A stretch of DNA of 64,000 nucleotides from NCBI GenBank assembly GCA_002163135.1, contig MAAN01000022.1, positions 216,094-280,093 of the forward strand. The letters run 5' to 3'. The translations under genes and the position numbers were made by a program. The DNA comes from Alphaproteobacteria bacterium 46_93_T64 (lineage in GTDB: Bacteria; Pseudomonadota; Alphaproteobacteria; Sneathiellales; Sneathiellaceae). Each line of letters opens with the position of its first letter. Within the stretch, counting starts at the first letter, position 1. The notes below the pieces were generated by a model, which did not search any database, was not told where the DNA came from, and saw only the letters and a list, made by a program, of their open reading frames with translations. Positions 44,154-53,038 of this stretch are shown one piece after another.

Positions 44154-44960
44154 TTATGGGTTGCAGTGCGGGATAGAGATTCCTTCAGGAAGCCGTGTCT
44201 TCTTGTTTCCGCACGCTCCCTGAAGTTGGGATTGTTTCAGATCATCGGCACTTTCCATATCAGTACCTGATAAATTGGCCCCCCAAAAATATGCGCCTTT
44301 CAAATCTACATCGGAAAAGACAGCATTTGTTAGATTGGCACGATAGAAATTTGCGTGGGTAAGATCAGTATCTGAAAAATTTGCATTGGATAAATCCGCA
44401 CGTGTGAGCGTTGCATTTTTCAGTTTTGCATTTTTGAAATTTGCATTTTTAATTACAGCCCGTTTCATGTTCACATTTGTCATCTGGGCATTTGAGAAAT
44501 CAGCGTTCGAGAAATTTCCGCGTTTCATATAGGCTTTGCGAATATCGGCGTCTCTAAAAGTGCTGTTTTCAGCAATGGCATTTTCAAGATCAGCATCGCG
44601 TAAATCCGCGTTGTTAAGTTGAGCACCTGTTAGGTTTGCTTTCTCAAGATCTGTTTCTCGTAAAATCGCACCGGATAAATTTGCGTTTTTGAGATTGGAT
44701 TTTTCCAGATCAGCGCGTCTCAAATCTGCCCCTTCAAGTATGGCACCCTCAAGATTTGTTTCTTTTAACAGGGTGTCACGCAATGTCGCATTCTTGAGGT
44801 TTGCCCCCGTCATTGTTCCAAATTGCATCTCTGCTTGTCGAAGGTCGCATGACGGGCAGTTCCCATCCTTCTTAAATTGGATCATGTCTTCTGCATCAGC
44901 GGCATATGAGGCAGCCGGTAGGCTTAAAGAAATAAAGGCAATTAAAATTGCTAGTTTCAT
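44154..44960 (-). CDS. Exported pentapeptide-repeat protein
   Basis: A 268-residue protein with a Sec signal peptide (LAILIAFISLSLPAASYA, cut before AD) and then about 38 tandem A(N/D)LxX pentapeptides, for example GANLKNATLRDTLLKETNLE, forming a right-handed square beta helix. A CPSCDL motif lies between signal and helix, and a Cys pair is also near the C-terminus. Most pentapeptide proteins are cytoplasmic, so export is notable. ATG at 44960 was chosen because AGGAG lies seven bases upstream and the signal peptide starts there; the frame itself is open to 45041. Function unknown. Confidence 0.88.
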   Translation of the reverse strand: MKLAILIAFISLSLPAASYAADAEDMIQFKKDGNCPSCDLRQAEMQFGTMTGANLKNATLRDTLLKETNLEGAILEGADLRRADLEKSNLKNANLSGAILRETDLEKANLTGAQLNNADLRDADLENAIAENSTFRDADIRKAYMKRGNFSNADFSNAQMTNVNMKRAVIKNANFKNAKLKNATLTRADLSNANFSDTDLTHANFYRANLTNAVFSDVDLKGAYFWGANLSGTDMESADDLKQSQLQGACGNKKTRLPEGISIPHCNP

Positions 44961-45108
44961 AAATGCGCTCCTGATTATTAGTAGATTTAACAATTGTGCG
45001 TTGTAATAGTATTTAGATAATGCCGAGCAGAATAATTTCAATCAAGGGTCAAGGTTTGACATCCAATTCTCATACTGCCACTATCGCCTGAAAATACGAA
45101 GAATAAAG

Positions 45109-45798
45109 ATGAGTTCAGCGAAGAAATTCGCCACTTTCATAAAGATGGATATATCTATGATTTCTGCAGTCCTATGGGATTTCGGGGGCGTTTTAACGAC
45201 GAGCCCCTTTGAAGCTTTCGCTAGATTTGAAAAAGAACAGGGATTACCTGAAAGCTTCCTGCGCAAAGTAAATTCAACTAATCCAGACAATAATGCGTGG
45301 GCAAGGTTTGAGAGAAGTAAGGTTAGTGCAGAAGAGTTTGATCAACTTTTTTTGGAAGAAAGTACAGCTCTAGGACACCCGATTTCCGGGTTTGAAGTCA
45401 TTAAATTGCTCTCTGGTAATATTCGCCCCCGAATGGTTGCAGCACTTGAACGCATTTCAAAGGGCTACCAATGTGTTTGCCTCACCAACAACGTGCCGGC
45501 CGGTAAAGGGCCCGGGATGAGCCGATCTGATGCAGAGCAGAAAGCTGTGCTGGATGTTATGCAGATTTTTGATCAGGTCATTCAGTCCAGTAGAATAGGA
45601 ATGCGGAAGCCAGACCCACAGATTTACTCTTACACTTGTGAAAAGATGGGCGTTGCGCCAGAACAGATCCTATATCTGGATGATCTTGGTGTTAATTTAA
45701 AACCCGCAGCAGCCATGGGTATGAAAACCATCAAAGTGATTTCTGAAGACCAAGCGCTTCAAGACCTTGGTGCTCATCTTGGGCAAATATTCGACTAA
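45109..45798 (+). CDS. HAD-superfamily hydrolase (DFGGV type)
   Basis: A 229-residue haloacid dehalogenase-like hydrolase of the group close to the N-terminal domain of soluble epoxide hydrolase and ACAD10. The nucleophile Asp is in 'LWDFGGVLTTSPFEAFARFE'; the second Asp of the phosphatase signature is Gly. Motif II is 'CLTNN', the Lys is in 'SSRIGMRKPDPQIY', and motif IV is 'ILYLDDLGVNL'. A small-molecule phosphatase or dehalogenase role fits. The start is uncertain: ATG at 45109, 45145 and 45157 are all in frame and none has a strong ribosome-binding site; the last starts closest to the family N-terminus. Confidence 0.85.
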   Translation: MSSAKKFATFIKMDISMISAVLWDFGGVLTTSPFEAFARFEKEQGLPESFLRKVNSTNPDNNAWARFERSKVSAEEFDQLFLEESTALGHPISGFEVIKLLSGNIRPRMVAALERISKGYQCVCLTNNVPAGKGPGMSRSDAEQKAVLDVMQIFDQVIQSSRIGMRKPDPQIYSYTCEKMGVAPEQILYLDDLGVNLKPAAAMGMKTIKVISEDQALQDLGAHLGQIFD

Positions 45799-45832
45799 TC
45801 CCCCGTTCAATAAATCTACAGGCAGTGTAATC

Positions 45833-46768
45833 ATGAACCGTTTTCTGGAACATACCGGCGCGAAATATCCCATAATTCAAGCCCCTATGGGATGGATAGC
45901 TAGATCTCAATTGGCGTCGGCCGTTTGTAATGCCGGAGGTCTTGGTATTATGGAGACCTCTTCAGGCGAGACAGAAAATTGTATCGCTGAGATTAAGAAG
46001 ATGAAAGCGCTGACAGATGCACCTTTCGGAATTAATCTACCGTTATTGTTTTTACGCGACGAAAACATGATTAAGTTTGTCGCTGAATCTGGTGTCAAAT
46101 TTGTAACTACGTCTGCTGGTAATCCCGCGAAATTGATCGAAATTTTGAAGGCTCATGATATTACGGTCTACCACGCAGTCCCTACAGTAAAAGCGGCCTT
46201 GAAAGCAGTAAACGCTGGCGTTGATGGTCTCATAGTAGAAGGCGGAGAAGGTGGCGGATTTAAAAATCCGGAAGAAGTCTCCTTGCTTGTCCTTTTGCAG
46301 GCTATTCGCGAACAAGTGGATGTCCCCATGGTCGCTGCGGGCGGTATTATAGATGGCAGAGGCATGGCAGCTGCGTTTGCAGTAGGAGCAGAAGCAGTTC
46401 AAATGGGGACGCGTTTTGTTTCTGCAAAAGAAAGCCCTGTTCACAGCAATTTTAAACAAGCAATTATCGACGCTGAAGATGTAGGGACATTGGTCTTAAA
46501 CAAAAAAGCAACGCCTTGTATCCGGGCTCTTAAAACAGAGCGGACGAAGGAAATCTACCAAGAAGGGTTGATACCTAAAGATATGTTTGCGCGCATCAAG
46601 GAGTTGTATTTTGGGGGCGATATGGAGGCTAGCGCAGGCCTTGCGGGGCAATCAGCAGCTTTGATCCACGGAGAGAAATCTGTTGCGGATATCATCACGG
46701 AAACCGTAGAAGGGTTTCACAAAATTTGTGGTGACATGGGCGCTCTTGCTGCAAAGAAAAATTTCTAA
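45833..46768 (+). CDS. Nitronate monooxygenase-like flavoprotein (NMO / NPD family)
   Basis: A 311-residue FMN-dependent TIM-barrel enzyme. 'YPIIQAPMGWIARSQLASAV' at the N-terminus, 'GLIVEGGEGGGF' (catalytic and FMN-binding region) and 'PMVAAGGIIDGRGMAAAFAVGAEAVQMGTRFV' (split in the protein as phosphate-binding loop) match nitronate monooxygenases and the related enoyl-reductase-like FabK group. It may detoxify nitronates or reduce an enone. The ATG at 45833 begins the conserved N-terminus; the frame extends to 45767 inside the HAD gene. It likely shares the HAD gene's message. Confidence 0.88.
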   Translation: MNRFLEHTGAKYPIIQAPMGWIARSQLASAVCNAGGLGIMETSSGETENCIAEIKKMKALTDAPFGINLPLLFLRDENMIKFVAESGVKFVTTSAGNPAKLIEILKAHDITVYHAVPTVKAALKAVNAGVDGLIVEGGEGGGFKNPEEVSLLVLLQAIREQVDVPMVAAGGIIDGRGMAAAFAVGAEAVQMGTRFVSAKESPVHSNFKQAIIDAEDVGTLVLNKKATPCIRALKTERTKEIYQEGLIPKDMFARIKELYFGGDMEASAGLAGQSAALIHGEKSVADIITETVEGFHKICGDMGALAAKKNF

Positions 46769-46811
46769 CTAGATAACTTGCGTTGCGGTTCAATCGTCGC
46801 GGCGCAAGAAT

Positions 46812-47657
46812 TTAGCGGGCTTTGTGCCGCTTGTTTCGTTTTAGTTCATCAAGTTTTTTCTCTTCCCATTGATCCATATAATGACCTTTACCAAAAGCTC
46901 TCATACCATCCAACGCGAGAACGAGGAGCATTGGCAAAGTTGGCCATATGAACCACAAGTAACCGGGAGAAGATAATATATTTATAAGAAACAAGAAGAC
47001 CACGAGACACCCGACTGTCATGCATCTACGGTAGAAGCCAGCCTGACGTCTTATTTGTTTTCTAAGGGCCTGTTCTTCTGCATCAGATGTTTGGATAACC
47101 GGTTCTTCTGATTTTCCTTCGGGATTTGAGCTTTTTGCAAGATCCAAAGAATAGACAGGGATCGCTTCTTCGATATTTTTTACTTTTTTCTCTCCAAGGA
47201 AATTAAACCCGATTGGAAATTTGCCTTTTACGTGGTCGTAAACTGTTCCAGAAATGCAAATTCCATCTTTAGGAGCAAGACTCTCAAGGCGGGAGGCAAT
47301 ATTGACCCCATCTCCAAATATGTCTTCACCTTCAATGATAACATCCCCGAGATTGAGGCCTATGCGGAATGATAATGGAACATCGTCAGGCGCATTTTGC
47401 CTATGCGCTAGTAACATTGTCTGGGTAGAAACCGCGCAATGGACAGCCTTAACGACACTTGAAAAATCGGCAATTACAGCGTCGCCGGCCATATTGATGA
47501 GGCGACCAGAATGTTTCTCTATCTCAGAGACAATAATCTTACGTGCATTTTTAAGAGAATGGAGCGTGCCTTCTTCATCCTGTCCCATCAAGCGGCTATA
47601 GCCCGCCACGTCAGCGCACAGAATTGTTGTGAGTTTTCTCTCAACAGACGAAGGCAT
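46812..47657 (-). CDS. Class III adenylate/guanylate cyclase with C-terminal membrane hairpin
   Basis: About 281 residues. The N-terminal 170 residues form a class III cyclase domain: metal Asp residues in 'LCADVAGYSRLM' and 'NMAGDAVIADF', and the transition-state Arg region 'GDGVNIASRLESLA'. A linker rich in Ser/Glu follows, then two membrane segments ('MTVGCLVVFLFLINIL' and 'FIWPTLPMLLVLALDGM') at about 212-255, a C-terminal 2TM layout. It makes cAMP or cGMP, tethered to the inner membrane. ATG at 47657 chosen; a GTG frame start at 47690 overlaps the upstream gene. It follows a hypothetical gene and the haloalkane dehalogenase gene on the same strand. Confidence 0.88.
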   Translation of the reverse strand: MPSSVERKLTTILCADVAGYSRLMGQDEEGTLHSLKNARKIIVSEIEKHSGRLINMAGDAVIADFSSVVKAVHCAVSTQTMLLAHRQNAPDDVPLSFRIGLNLGDVIIEGEDIFGDGVNIASRLESLAPKDGICISGTVYDHVKGKFPIGFNFLGEKKVKNIEEAIPVYSLDLAKSSNPEGKSEEPVIQTSDAEEQALRKQIRRQAGFYRRCMTVGCLVVFLFLINILSSPGYLWFIWPTLPMLLVLALDGMRAFGKGHYMDQWEEKKLDELKRNKRHKAR

Positions 47658-47673
47658 ACCTAATTCCAACTCC

Positions 47674-48015
47674 TTAATGATCAGAAGCACTCATAAATTT
47701 TTCCTCTAAACCGGTTGAAAATGCAAGACCTTCTGCTGTGATGACCATCTCATCCTTCCAGTTTTCTCGGACTAAACCTTTTCTCACTAATGCGATCCAA
47801 ACAGCTTCGTTGAACAGACCGCTTGCGTCTTTTGATGTGACGGTATAGCTGCCAACATGCATGTGATTTCCATGAGCATGAGGAAGGCGTGTAATTTTCA
47901 CGTCATCTGTATCGTCAAGTTTCATGGAACTGTCAGGATCGCTAGCCAGCACTTGCAAGAGAACAAGGGTTTTACTTTGAAGCGGGTTCAGTTTAATTTT
48001 TTTGTGTTGGGGCAA
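47674..48015 (-). CDS. Conserved hypothetical protein (113 residues)
   Basis: I do not recognise this protein. It is 113 residues, without signal peptide or membrane segment. It has a His-rich loop, 'RLPHAHGNHMHVGSYTV', that could bind a metal, and an aromatic/charged C-terminal half ('NEAVWIALVRKGLVRENW'), which looks like a winged or helical small domain. It lies between the dehalogenase (12 bases) and the cyclase (16 bases) on the same strand, so it is probably translated from the same message. Confidence 0.75.
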   Translation of the reverse strand: MPQHKKIKLNPLQSKTLVLLQVLASDPDSSMKLDDTDDVKITRLPHAHGNHMHVGSYTVTSKDASGLFNEAVWIALVRKGLVRENWKDEMVITAEGLAFSTGLEEKFMSASDH

Positions 48016-48027
48016 TGTACTCTACCT

Positions 48028-48909
48028 TTACTTTAGTTCATCGACAAATGCTGCAATAGCATGGCCTATTTCGTTTGGGCTATCTTCTTGAATGAAATGA
48101 GTGCCCTTTACTGTAACTTCTCTCTGGTTCGGCCAACTCCGACAAAACTCTCTTTGTTTGCCTGTTAGGATGGATCCAGGGTCAGCGTTTATGAATAACT
48201 TGGGAAGGTCGCTGGATTCTAACCAGTTGGCGTAGCTTTCTACAAATTCTGTAACATCTGCAGGCTCGCCGGCGATAGGGATTTGTCGTGGCCACGTGAG
48301 GGTCGGGCGTCTATCCTCTCCGGCTTTTCGAAACGGTCTTAGATATTCGCGCTGTTCTGCTTCTTTAAGCGGCCGGATGATGGATCCGGGCAGAACACGC
48401 TCAATAAAAATATTCTTTTCCAGAACTAGCTCCTCGCCTGCCTCACTTCGAAAGCCTTGGAAAATATTGCGGGCACCTTCTGGCCAATCATTCCAACTTG
48501 CTATGGGGCGGACTATCGCTTCCATATAGGCAATACCGTTCACAGCGTTCTGATTATTATTTGCCCAATCGAAACCAAGCGCAGATCCCCAATCATGAAT
48601 AACCAGAGTGACATTCTTTTTTACATTTAGATAATCGAGCAAGTCTTTGAGGAAGGCACGATGTTGCACAAACGTATATTTATCCGGCCTGCTGTCAGGT
48701 AATTTTTCAGAATCGCCCATTCCAATTAGGTCAGGCGCAATCAATCTGCCTTTTCCCTCAAGATGAGGCATAACATTGCGCCAAAGATAACTGCTGGTAG
48801 GGTTTCCATGTAAAAATACGATGGGATCGCCTTCACCCTCATCCACATAGGCCATTTTAAGGCCTCTGATGGTCGCGAACTCTTTCTTATATTTCATCTC
48901 GACAGTCAT
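48028..48909 (-). CDS. dhaA: Haloalkane dehalogenase (alpha/beta hydrolase, HLD-II type)
   Basis: A 293-residue hydrolase. With ATG at 48909, the nucleophile Asp106 and halide-holding Trp107 are in [10 protein letters not shown], Asn36 in [10 protein letters not shown] is the second halide ligand, Glu130 in YMEAIVRP is the catalytic acid and His271 in KGTHFIQED the base. That complete set (Asp-His-Glu with Asn and Trp) is diagnostic of DhaA/LinB-type haloalkane dehalogenases, which cut carbon-halogen bonds to give alcohol and halide. The frame is open to 48981, but the conserved region begins at '[16 protein letters not shown]'. First gene of a three-gene group. Confidence 0.9.
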   Translation of the reverse strand: MTVEMKYKKEFATIRGLKMAYVDEGEGDPIVFLHGNPTSSYLWRNVMPHLEGKGRLIAPDLIGMGDSEKLPDSRPDKYTFVQHRAFLKDLLDYLNVKKNVTLVIHDWGSALGFDWANNNQNAVNGIAYMEAIVRPIASWNDWPEGARNIFQGFRSEAGEELVLEKNIFIERVLPGSIIRPLKEAEQREYLRPFRKAGEDRRPTLTWPRQIPIAGEPADVTEFVESYANWLESSDLPKLFINADPGSILTGKQREFCRSWPNQREVTVKGTHFIQEDSPNEIGHAIAAFVDELK

Positions 48910-49029
48910 TGGCGGCTTTTCCCACATCAAGATTAAAGTCATATTTTGAAACAAGTATAGCCGCCAGCTAGGGAGATGCAAAGCTGAGATAGGTCGTGAG
49001 TTATTAAAACATAAATGTCCGCGGGGGAA

Positions 49030-49206
49030 TTACTCTGAGGTAAGCTCGAGTGTTTTTTGGTGTCGATTGGTTTGCTTGTATGAGGCGATTACTTTTTTTA
49101 CGTCGTTTAGCGTAATGCGGTCTCTTGCTAGGACAGCGTGTAGTATGGGGTCAGCTAGAAGTTCTTCAACTTCTGGCTCTTGCGTGTTGTACCATTTTGT
49201 TCCCAC
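49030..49206 (-). CDS. Small conserved protein, 58 residues
   Basis: A GTG at 49206, preceded by GAAGGAG at a seven-base distance, opens a frame of 58 codons ending in TAA at 49030. The peptide starts MGTKWYNTQEPEVEELLADP and continues 'ILHAVLARDRITLNDVKKVI', an amphipathic helical pattern I recognise loosely from small alphaproteobacterial proteins with 'EPEVExLLxDPIxxAVxxRDG'. Function unknown. It lies 161 bases upstream of nothing on its own strand and 120 bases from the dehalogenase start, so it may form its own unit. Confidence 0.75.
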   Translation of the reverse strand: MGTKWYNTQEPEVEELLADPILHAVLARDRITLNDVKKVIASYKQTNRHQKTLELTSE

Positions 49207-49367
49207 GATTAGGCTCCTTCGCCTGTATGTTGACGCTCGCCCCCTTACTAAGTTGATAGTGCGTCAGAAATGTGAACAAAAAGTTTCATTTCTAAGGCAA
49301 TGGCAATATTTATTAATCTCGTGAGGCGAAAGTGAAAGATGTTGAAAACTTTAGGAAAAGTTTCGTT

Positions 49368-49586
49368 CTAACTCTGATCTTCGTCAGAGGGTTTCTGGTT
49401 GCTGCTGTCTTTTTCTACAATTTTATTACCTGACAGGTTATTGGATAAACTGTCTGCCTCTTGTTTTTCTTTCTGTTTTTGGCCTTTTGTGCGTCCGAAC
49501 TTTACCCGGTTTTCAGATGCTTCTTTGGCACTTGTTTCTCGGGTTTTATGTTTACGGAATTTGTTTAGATTGACAACATCACCCAT
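49368..49586 (-). CDS. DUF4169 family small basic protein
   Basis: A 72-residue, highly charged protein with the DUF4169 N-terminal signature 'MGDVVNLNKFRKHKTRE' and 'SENRVKFGRTKGQKQK'. The C-terminal part is disordered and Ser/Lys/Asp-rich. No function is established. In alphaproteobacteria this family is usually next to a ribbon-helix-helix protein and fumarase, as here. Confidence 0.88.
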   Translation of the reverse strand: MGDVVNLNKFRKHKTRETSAKEASENRVKFGRTKGQKQKEKQEADSLSNNLSGNKIVEKDSSNQKPSDEDQS

Positions 49587-49664
49587 GAAAAACTGATCCC
49601 TTAAAAAGTGTACGGATACTATGAGATTAGTCTTTACGGTAGCTATTTCAAGAGAGAAAGAAAA

Positions 49665-49886
49665 CTACCCATCAGCCTGTTGTTGTACTTCGTGTAGGAC
49701 AAATAACCGTATGGCACTTGATAGGTTGCCTGTTCTGTTTTCATCTAATTCGGCAATTAGCGCGTTAATACTAATATTTCGGCTTTCTGCAGCCTGACAG
49801 AATAAATCCCAGAATTCTCGCTCGAGAGAAACGCTGGTTCGATGCCCCGATATACTGACAGAATGTTTGACAATATCGTCAGTCAT
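49665..49886 (-). CDS. Ribbon-helix-helix domain protein
   Basis: A 73-residue protein with a ribbon-helix-helix fold: strand 'SVSISGHRTSVSLE' then helices 'FWDLFCQAAESRNISINALIAELDE' and 'LSSAIRLFVLHEVQQQ'. It is the type found beside DUF4169 and fumarase in alphaproteobacteria; a DNA-binding role is likely, the target is unknown. ATG at 49886 has AAGGTG seven bases before it; the frame runs on to 50003 inside the fumarase gene but without a ribosome-binding site. Confidence 0.85.
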   Translation of the reverse strand: MTDDIVKHSVSISGHRTSVSLEREFWDLFCQAAESRNISINALIAELDENRTGNLSSAIRLFVLHEVQQQADG

Positions 49887-49902
49887 ATAAGGGCACCTTG
49901 TT

Positions 49903-51519
49903 TCAGATTTTTTTACGGGCGAAGAAATCGTTGCCTTTATCATCCATGACAATAAACGCTGGGAAGTTTTCAATTTCGATGCGCCAAATCGCTTCCATGC
50001 CAAGTTCTTCGTATTCCTGAACTTCGACTTTCTTAATGTTGTTCAGTGCAAGAATAGCTGCGGGACCGCCAATAGACCCCAGATAAAATCCGCCATGTTT
50101 ATTACATGCGTCAACAACGGCTTTACTGCGATTGCCTTTGGCCAGCATAATCATGCTGCCGCCATGGCTCATAAATTCATCGACGTAACCGTCCATCCGG
50201 CCCGCTGTGGTTGGACCAAATGAGCCTGATGCATATCCTTCAGGAGTTTTTGCAGGGCCAGCATAGTAGATAATGTGGTCTTTGAAATACTGCGGAAGAT
50301 CCTGACCGCTTTCCAATAGCTCTCTCAATTTTCGGTGAGCAAGATCACGTGCGACAATGATTGTGCCGTTGAGGCTAAGCCTCGTGCGGATCGGATACTC
50401 TGACAATGTAGCCAAAATATCTTTCATCGGGCGGTTTAAATCAATTTGAACAACGTTGTCGTCCAGATGCTCGTCGGAGATCGCAGGTAAAAATTGAGCC
50501 GGATCTGTTTCCAGTTGCTCCAAGAAGACGCCATCTTTGGTGATCTTGCCTTTAACTTGCCTGTCAGCTGAGCATGAAACGCCGATGCCGATGGGAACAC
50601 TTGCACCATGCCGGGGCATTCTGATGACACGAACATCGTGGCAGAAATATTTGCCGCCAAATTGTGCGCCAATGCCGATATTTTGAGACATTTTGTGGAT
50701 CGCATCTTCCATTTCAAGGTCACGGAAGGCGCGTCCATGTTCATTCCCCGAAGTTGGGAGGCCATCATAATATTTGGTGGAGGCCAGTTTAACTGTCTTC
50801 ATGGTGTCTTCAGCGGACGTGCCGCCAATAACAATTGCCAAATGGTAGGGCGGGCAAGCAGCCGTTCCAAGTTCGGACACTTTTTCTTCAAGAAACGGCA
50901 TCAAACGATCGGGCGTTAAAACACTTGGAACAGCTTGATGCAGGAATGATTTATTGGCTGAGCCGCCACCTTTAATCACAAACAGGAAATCGTATGTGTT
51001 GCTATCTGTCGAATAGATATCGATTTGTGCAGGAAGGTTGGAGCCGGTGTTTTGTTCATCATACATGCTCAGCGGTGCCAGCTGGGAATACCGCAGGTTT
51101 GTTTCGTTATATGTCTTGTAAACACCCTTGGAAAGTGCTGCTTTATCGTTACCTTCAGTCCAGACAAGTTGTCCTTTTTTGCCCATGATTACGGCTGTGC
51201 CCGTATCTTGACAGCTTGGTAGAACCATACCGGCTGCAACGTTGGCATTTTTAAGAAGCTCGGTCGCGACAAATTTGTCGTTCTCAGAGGCGTCATCATC
51301 ATCAAGAATTTTGGCCAGTTGTTCCAGATGTTCTGGGCGTAACAGATGAGATGCATCGCGCATGGCTTCTGCGGCGAGAAGCTCTAGTGCTTCGGGTGCA
51401 ACCTTCAGGATTTCTTTGCCGTCTACCTCAATGGTAGAGACATACTGGTCAGTGAGTTTTTTGTAAGGCGTTGTGTCCGCGCCGGTTGAGAAGATTTCCT
51501 GATAATGAAATTCTGGCAT
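49903..51519 (-). CDS. fumA: Class I fumarate hydratase (oxygen-sensitive iron-sulfur type)
   Basis: A 538-residue enzyme of the FumA/FumB type, with a [4Fe-4S] cluster. Cluster-ligand Cys residues are in '[15 protein letters not shown]' and '[12 protein letters not shown]', with a third in the tartrate-dehydratase-like alpha domain; the C-terminal beta domain has '[26 protein letters not shown]' (split here) and '[15 protein letters not shown]'. It hydrates fumarate to malate in the TCA cycle. The ATG at 51519 begins the conserved '[10 protein letters not shown]'; the frame reaches 51561. It heads a fumarase-RHH-DUF4169 group. Confidence 0.95.
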   Translation of the reverse strand: MPEFHYQEIFSTGADTTPYKKLTDQYVSTIEVDGKEILKVAPEALELLAAEAMRDASHLLRPEHLEQLAKILDDDDASENDKFVATELLKNANVAAGMVLPSCQDTGTAVIMGKKGQLVWTEGNDKAALSKGVYKTYNETNLRYSQLAPLSMYDEQNTGSNLPAQIDIYSTDSNTYDFLFVIKGGGSANKSFLHQAVPSVLTPDRLMPFLEEKVSELGTAACPPYHLAIVIGGTSAEDTMKTVKLASTKYYDGLPTSGNEHGRAFRDLEMEDAIHKMSQNIGIGAQFGGKYFCHDVRVIRMPRHGASVPIGIGVSCSADRQVKGKITKDGVFLEQLETDPAQFLPAISDEHLDDNVVQIDLNRPMKDILATLSEYPIRTRLSLNGTIIVARDLAHRKLRELLESGQDLPQYFKDHIIYYAGPAKTPEGYASGSFGPTTAGRMDGYVDEFMSHGGSMIMLAKGNRSKAVVDACNKHGGFYLGSIGGPAAILALNNIKKVEVQEYEELGMEAIWRIEIENFPAFIVMDDKGNDFFARKKI

Positions 51520-51633
51520 TGTTCCGTTTATCCTGTCAGACCTTGAAGACCGGCTGTTCACTGTGCTTCCGGGCTTTAGATTAAGTCAGGAAGCGGCTTT
51601 GCCTATCCTCATGTGGGTATGTGATTTGATAAT

Positions 51634-52125
51634 TTATTTATTATTGCGAAAGGCGTCCAGTGCTATGACTTCGCCTAATTTATTTTCTTCTTTATCCGTT
51701 TGCGTATTCTCGTCTGAGGTTTCATCAGCTGTTTGTTCATCTGCAGTATCATCCGCAGCTGCTTCACCATCACTCGCAATGTTGAATTGTAAGCCAAACT
51801 GTACGGACGGATCAGCGAAAGCCGTAATTGCATCAAACGGGATGATAAGTGTTTCGCGCTGGTGATTGAAACTCAATCCCAAGCTGAAAAACTCTTCTTC
51901 GATGATAAGGTCCCAATATTGGTGCTGCACAACAATTGTCATCTCATCCTTATACCGCTCTTTCAAATGAGCAGGTATAGACACGCCGGTATTATGGGTC
52001 TTGAAAGTCACATAAAAATGCTGTTGTCCTGATAAGCCGAACTCAGCAGCGTGATTCAGGGAATCACGAACCACATTAAGCAATGCATGTTCAACAAGTT
52101 GGTTGTAGTTAATTTCGCCGACCAT
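51634..52125 (-). CDS. sspB: SspB-alpha adaptor for ClpXP
   Basis: A 163-residue adaptor. The N-terminal fold 'INYNQLVEHALLNVVRDSLNHA' and 'FYVTFKTHNTGVSIP' are the SspB-alpha pattern, 'TLIIPFDAITAFADPSVQFGLQF' closes the substrate-binding domain, and after an acidic disordered linker (residues 118-150) the C-terminal 'GEVIALDAFRNNK' is the ClpX-docking tail. It delivers SsrA-tagged proteins to ClpXP. It lies directly downstream of ssrA on the same strand, with about 75 bases between, so the adaptor and the tag RNA it serves are neighbours. Confidence 0.94.
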   Translation of the reverse strand: MVGEINYNQLVEHALLNVVRDSLNHAAEFGLSGQQHFYVTFKTHNTGVSIPAHLKERYKDEMTIVVQHQYWDLIIEEEFFSLGLSFNHQRETLIIPFDAITAFADPSVQFGLQFNIASDGEAAADDTADEQTADETSDENTQTDKEENKLGEVIALDAFRNNK

Positions 52126-52199
52126 CGCTTTTGTAACACTCCAGCCCGTCCGGAAATCGGTTGAGCATACTTAGTTGGGGAGTTTCCCAATTTTATAAG

Positions 52200-52455
52200 T
52201 GAAGGGGCTTCTGTTGCCAGGTGCCCCTCCGAACCCCGTGTAGTGCAATTAAGCAGCTACGGCAAATGCTTCATTATCGTTTGCATTTGTAGTTTTTGAC
52301 CCCGGTAACGGTGGTATCATGCCGAGCGAAAATCACATCTTTACTGCGCGCGTCGAACCTATTTCGCCCCCATAAGAATGGTGGAGGCGCCGGGTACCGC
52401 CCCCGGGTCCGCAACGTTTATTCCACGAAACATTTATCGCCATAGTCGGTTGCCC
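52200..52455 (-). ncRNA. ssrA: tmRNA (SsrA), circularly permuted two-piece form
   Basis: On the minus strand the acceptor part comes first and ends CGCCTCC-A-CCA (CCA at 52381-52379); after a short spacer TTCTTAT follows the 5' part GGGGGCGAAATAGG (from 52371). GGGGGCG pairs with CGCCTCC, giving the acceptor stem. The tag frame, GCA at 52284 to TAA at 52249, reads ANDNEAFAVAA, so with the charged alanine the tag is AANDNEAFAVAA. This order is the permuted alphaproteobacterial form, processed into two RNAs. Outer boundaries are estimated. It rescues stalled ribosomes. folA lies just upstream and sspB just downstream on the same strand. Confidence 0.93.
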
Positions 52456-52514
52456 GACATCTGTAATATAGACACCTGCTGCGCATATTAAAAGGGGCGA
52501 AATCGTTATATGCG

Positions 52515-53027
52515 TCAGTTTTCGTTTTTACGCTCATATATGCAAAAAGTATGATCGAACTGATCTTTGTCCGATGCCTTATTAAAAGTGCGAAAAGTCT
52601 CTTGCCAATGGTGCTCGTCAAGGGGGGCGAATTCAGTATCCCCGTCGATTACAGCGTGAACCTGCGTTAGATAAAATCTGGTTATCAGCGGCTCAAATAA
52701 ACGGTACATTTCGCCGCCGCCAATAATCATGATTTCATTTTGGTTATTTTGTTCAGCGTCTTGTTTGGCAAATTCTGTCGCTTGTTCAGCTGAATGTGCA
52801 GTAAGCACATTGTCAGGCGCATAAGATTCGTCACGTGTAAGGACAATGTGGGTTCTGTTGGGAAGTAAACCGGGAAGAGATTGAAACGTTTTTCGTCCCA
52901 TAATCATTGGTTTGTTCAATGTGTTTTTCTTGAACCATTTCAAATCATTTGAAAGGCGCCATGGGAGATCGTTGTCTGATCCGATGATATGGTTTTCAGA
53001 TACGGCCAGAATTCCGCTTAACTGCAT
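52515..53027 (-). CDS. folA: Dihydrofolate reductase
   Basis: A 170-residue DHFR. 'SGILAVSENHIIGSDNDLPWRLSNDLKWFKKNT' (split; Trp and Asp of the folate pocket) is at the N-terminus, 'KPMIMGRKTFQSLPG' and 'IMIIGGGEMYRLFEP' bind NADPH. It reduces dihydrofolate to tetrahydrofolate, restoring the cofactor used by the adjacent thyA product. It follows thyA by 11 bases. The length matches the family (160-180). Confidence 0.97.
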   Translation of the reverse strand: MQLSGILAVSENHIIGSDNDLPWRLSNDLKWFKKNTLNKPMIMGRKTFQSLPGLLPNRTHIVLTRDESYAPDNVLTAHSAEQATEFAKQDAEQNNQNEIMIIGGGEMYRLFEPLITRFYLTQVHAVIDGDTEFAPLDEHHWQETFRTFNKASDKDQFDHTFCIYERKNEN

Positions 53028-53038
53028 GAAATCGGTCC

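Noticed and set aside
46769..46811. CTTGCG/CGCAAG hairpin between NMO and cyclase genes as terminator
   Set aside because: Stem is imperfect inside and no T-tract follows on either side; left unannotated.
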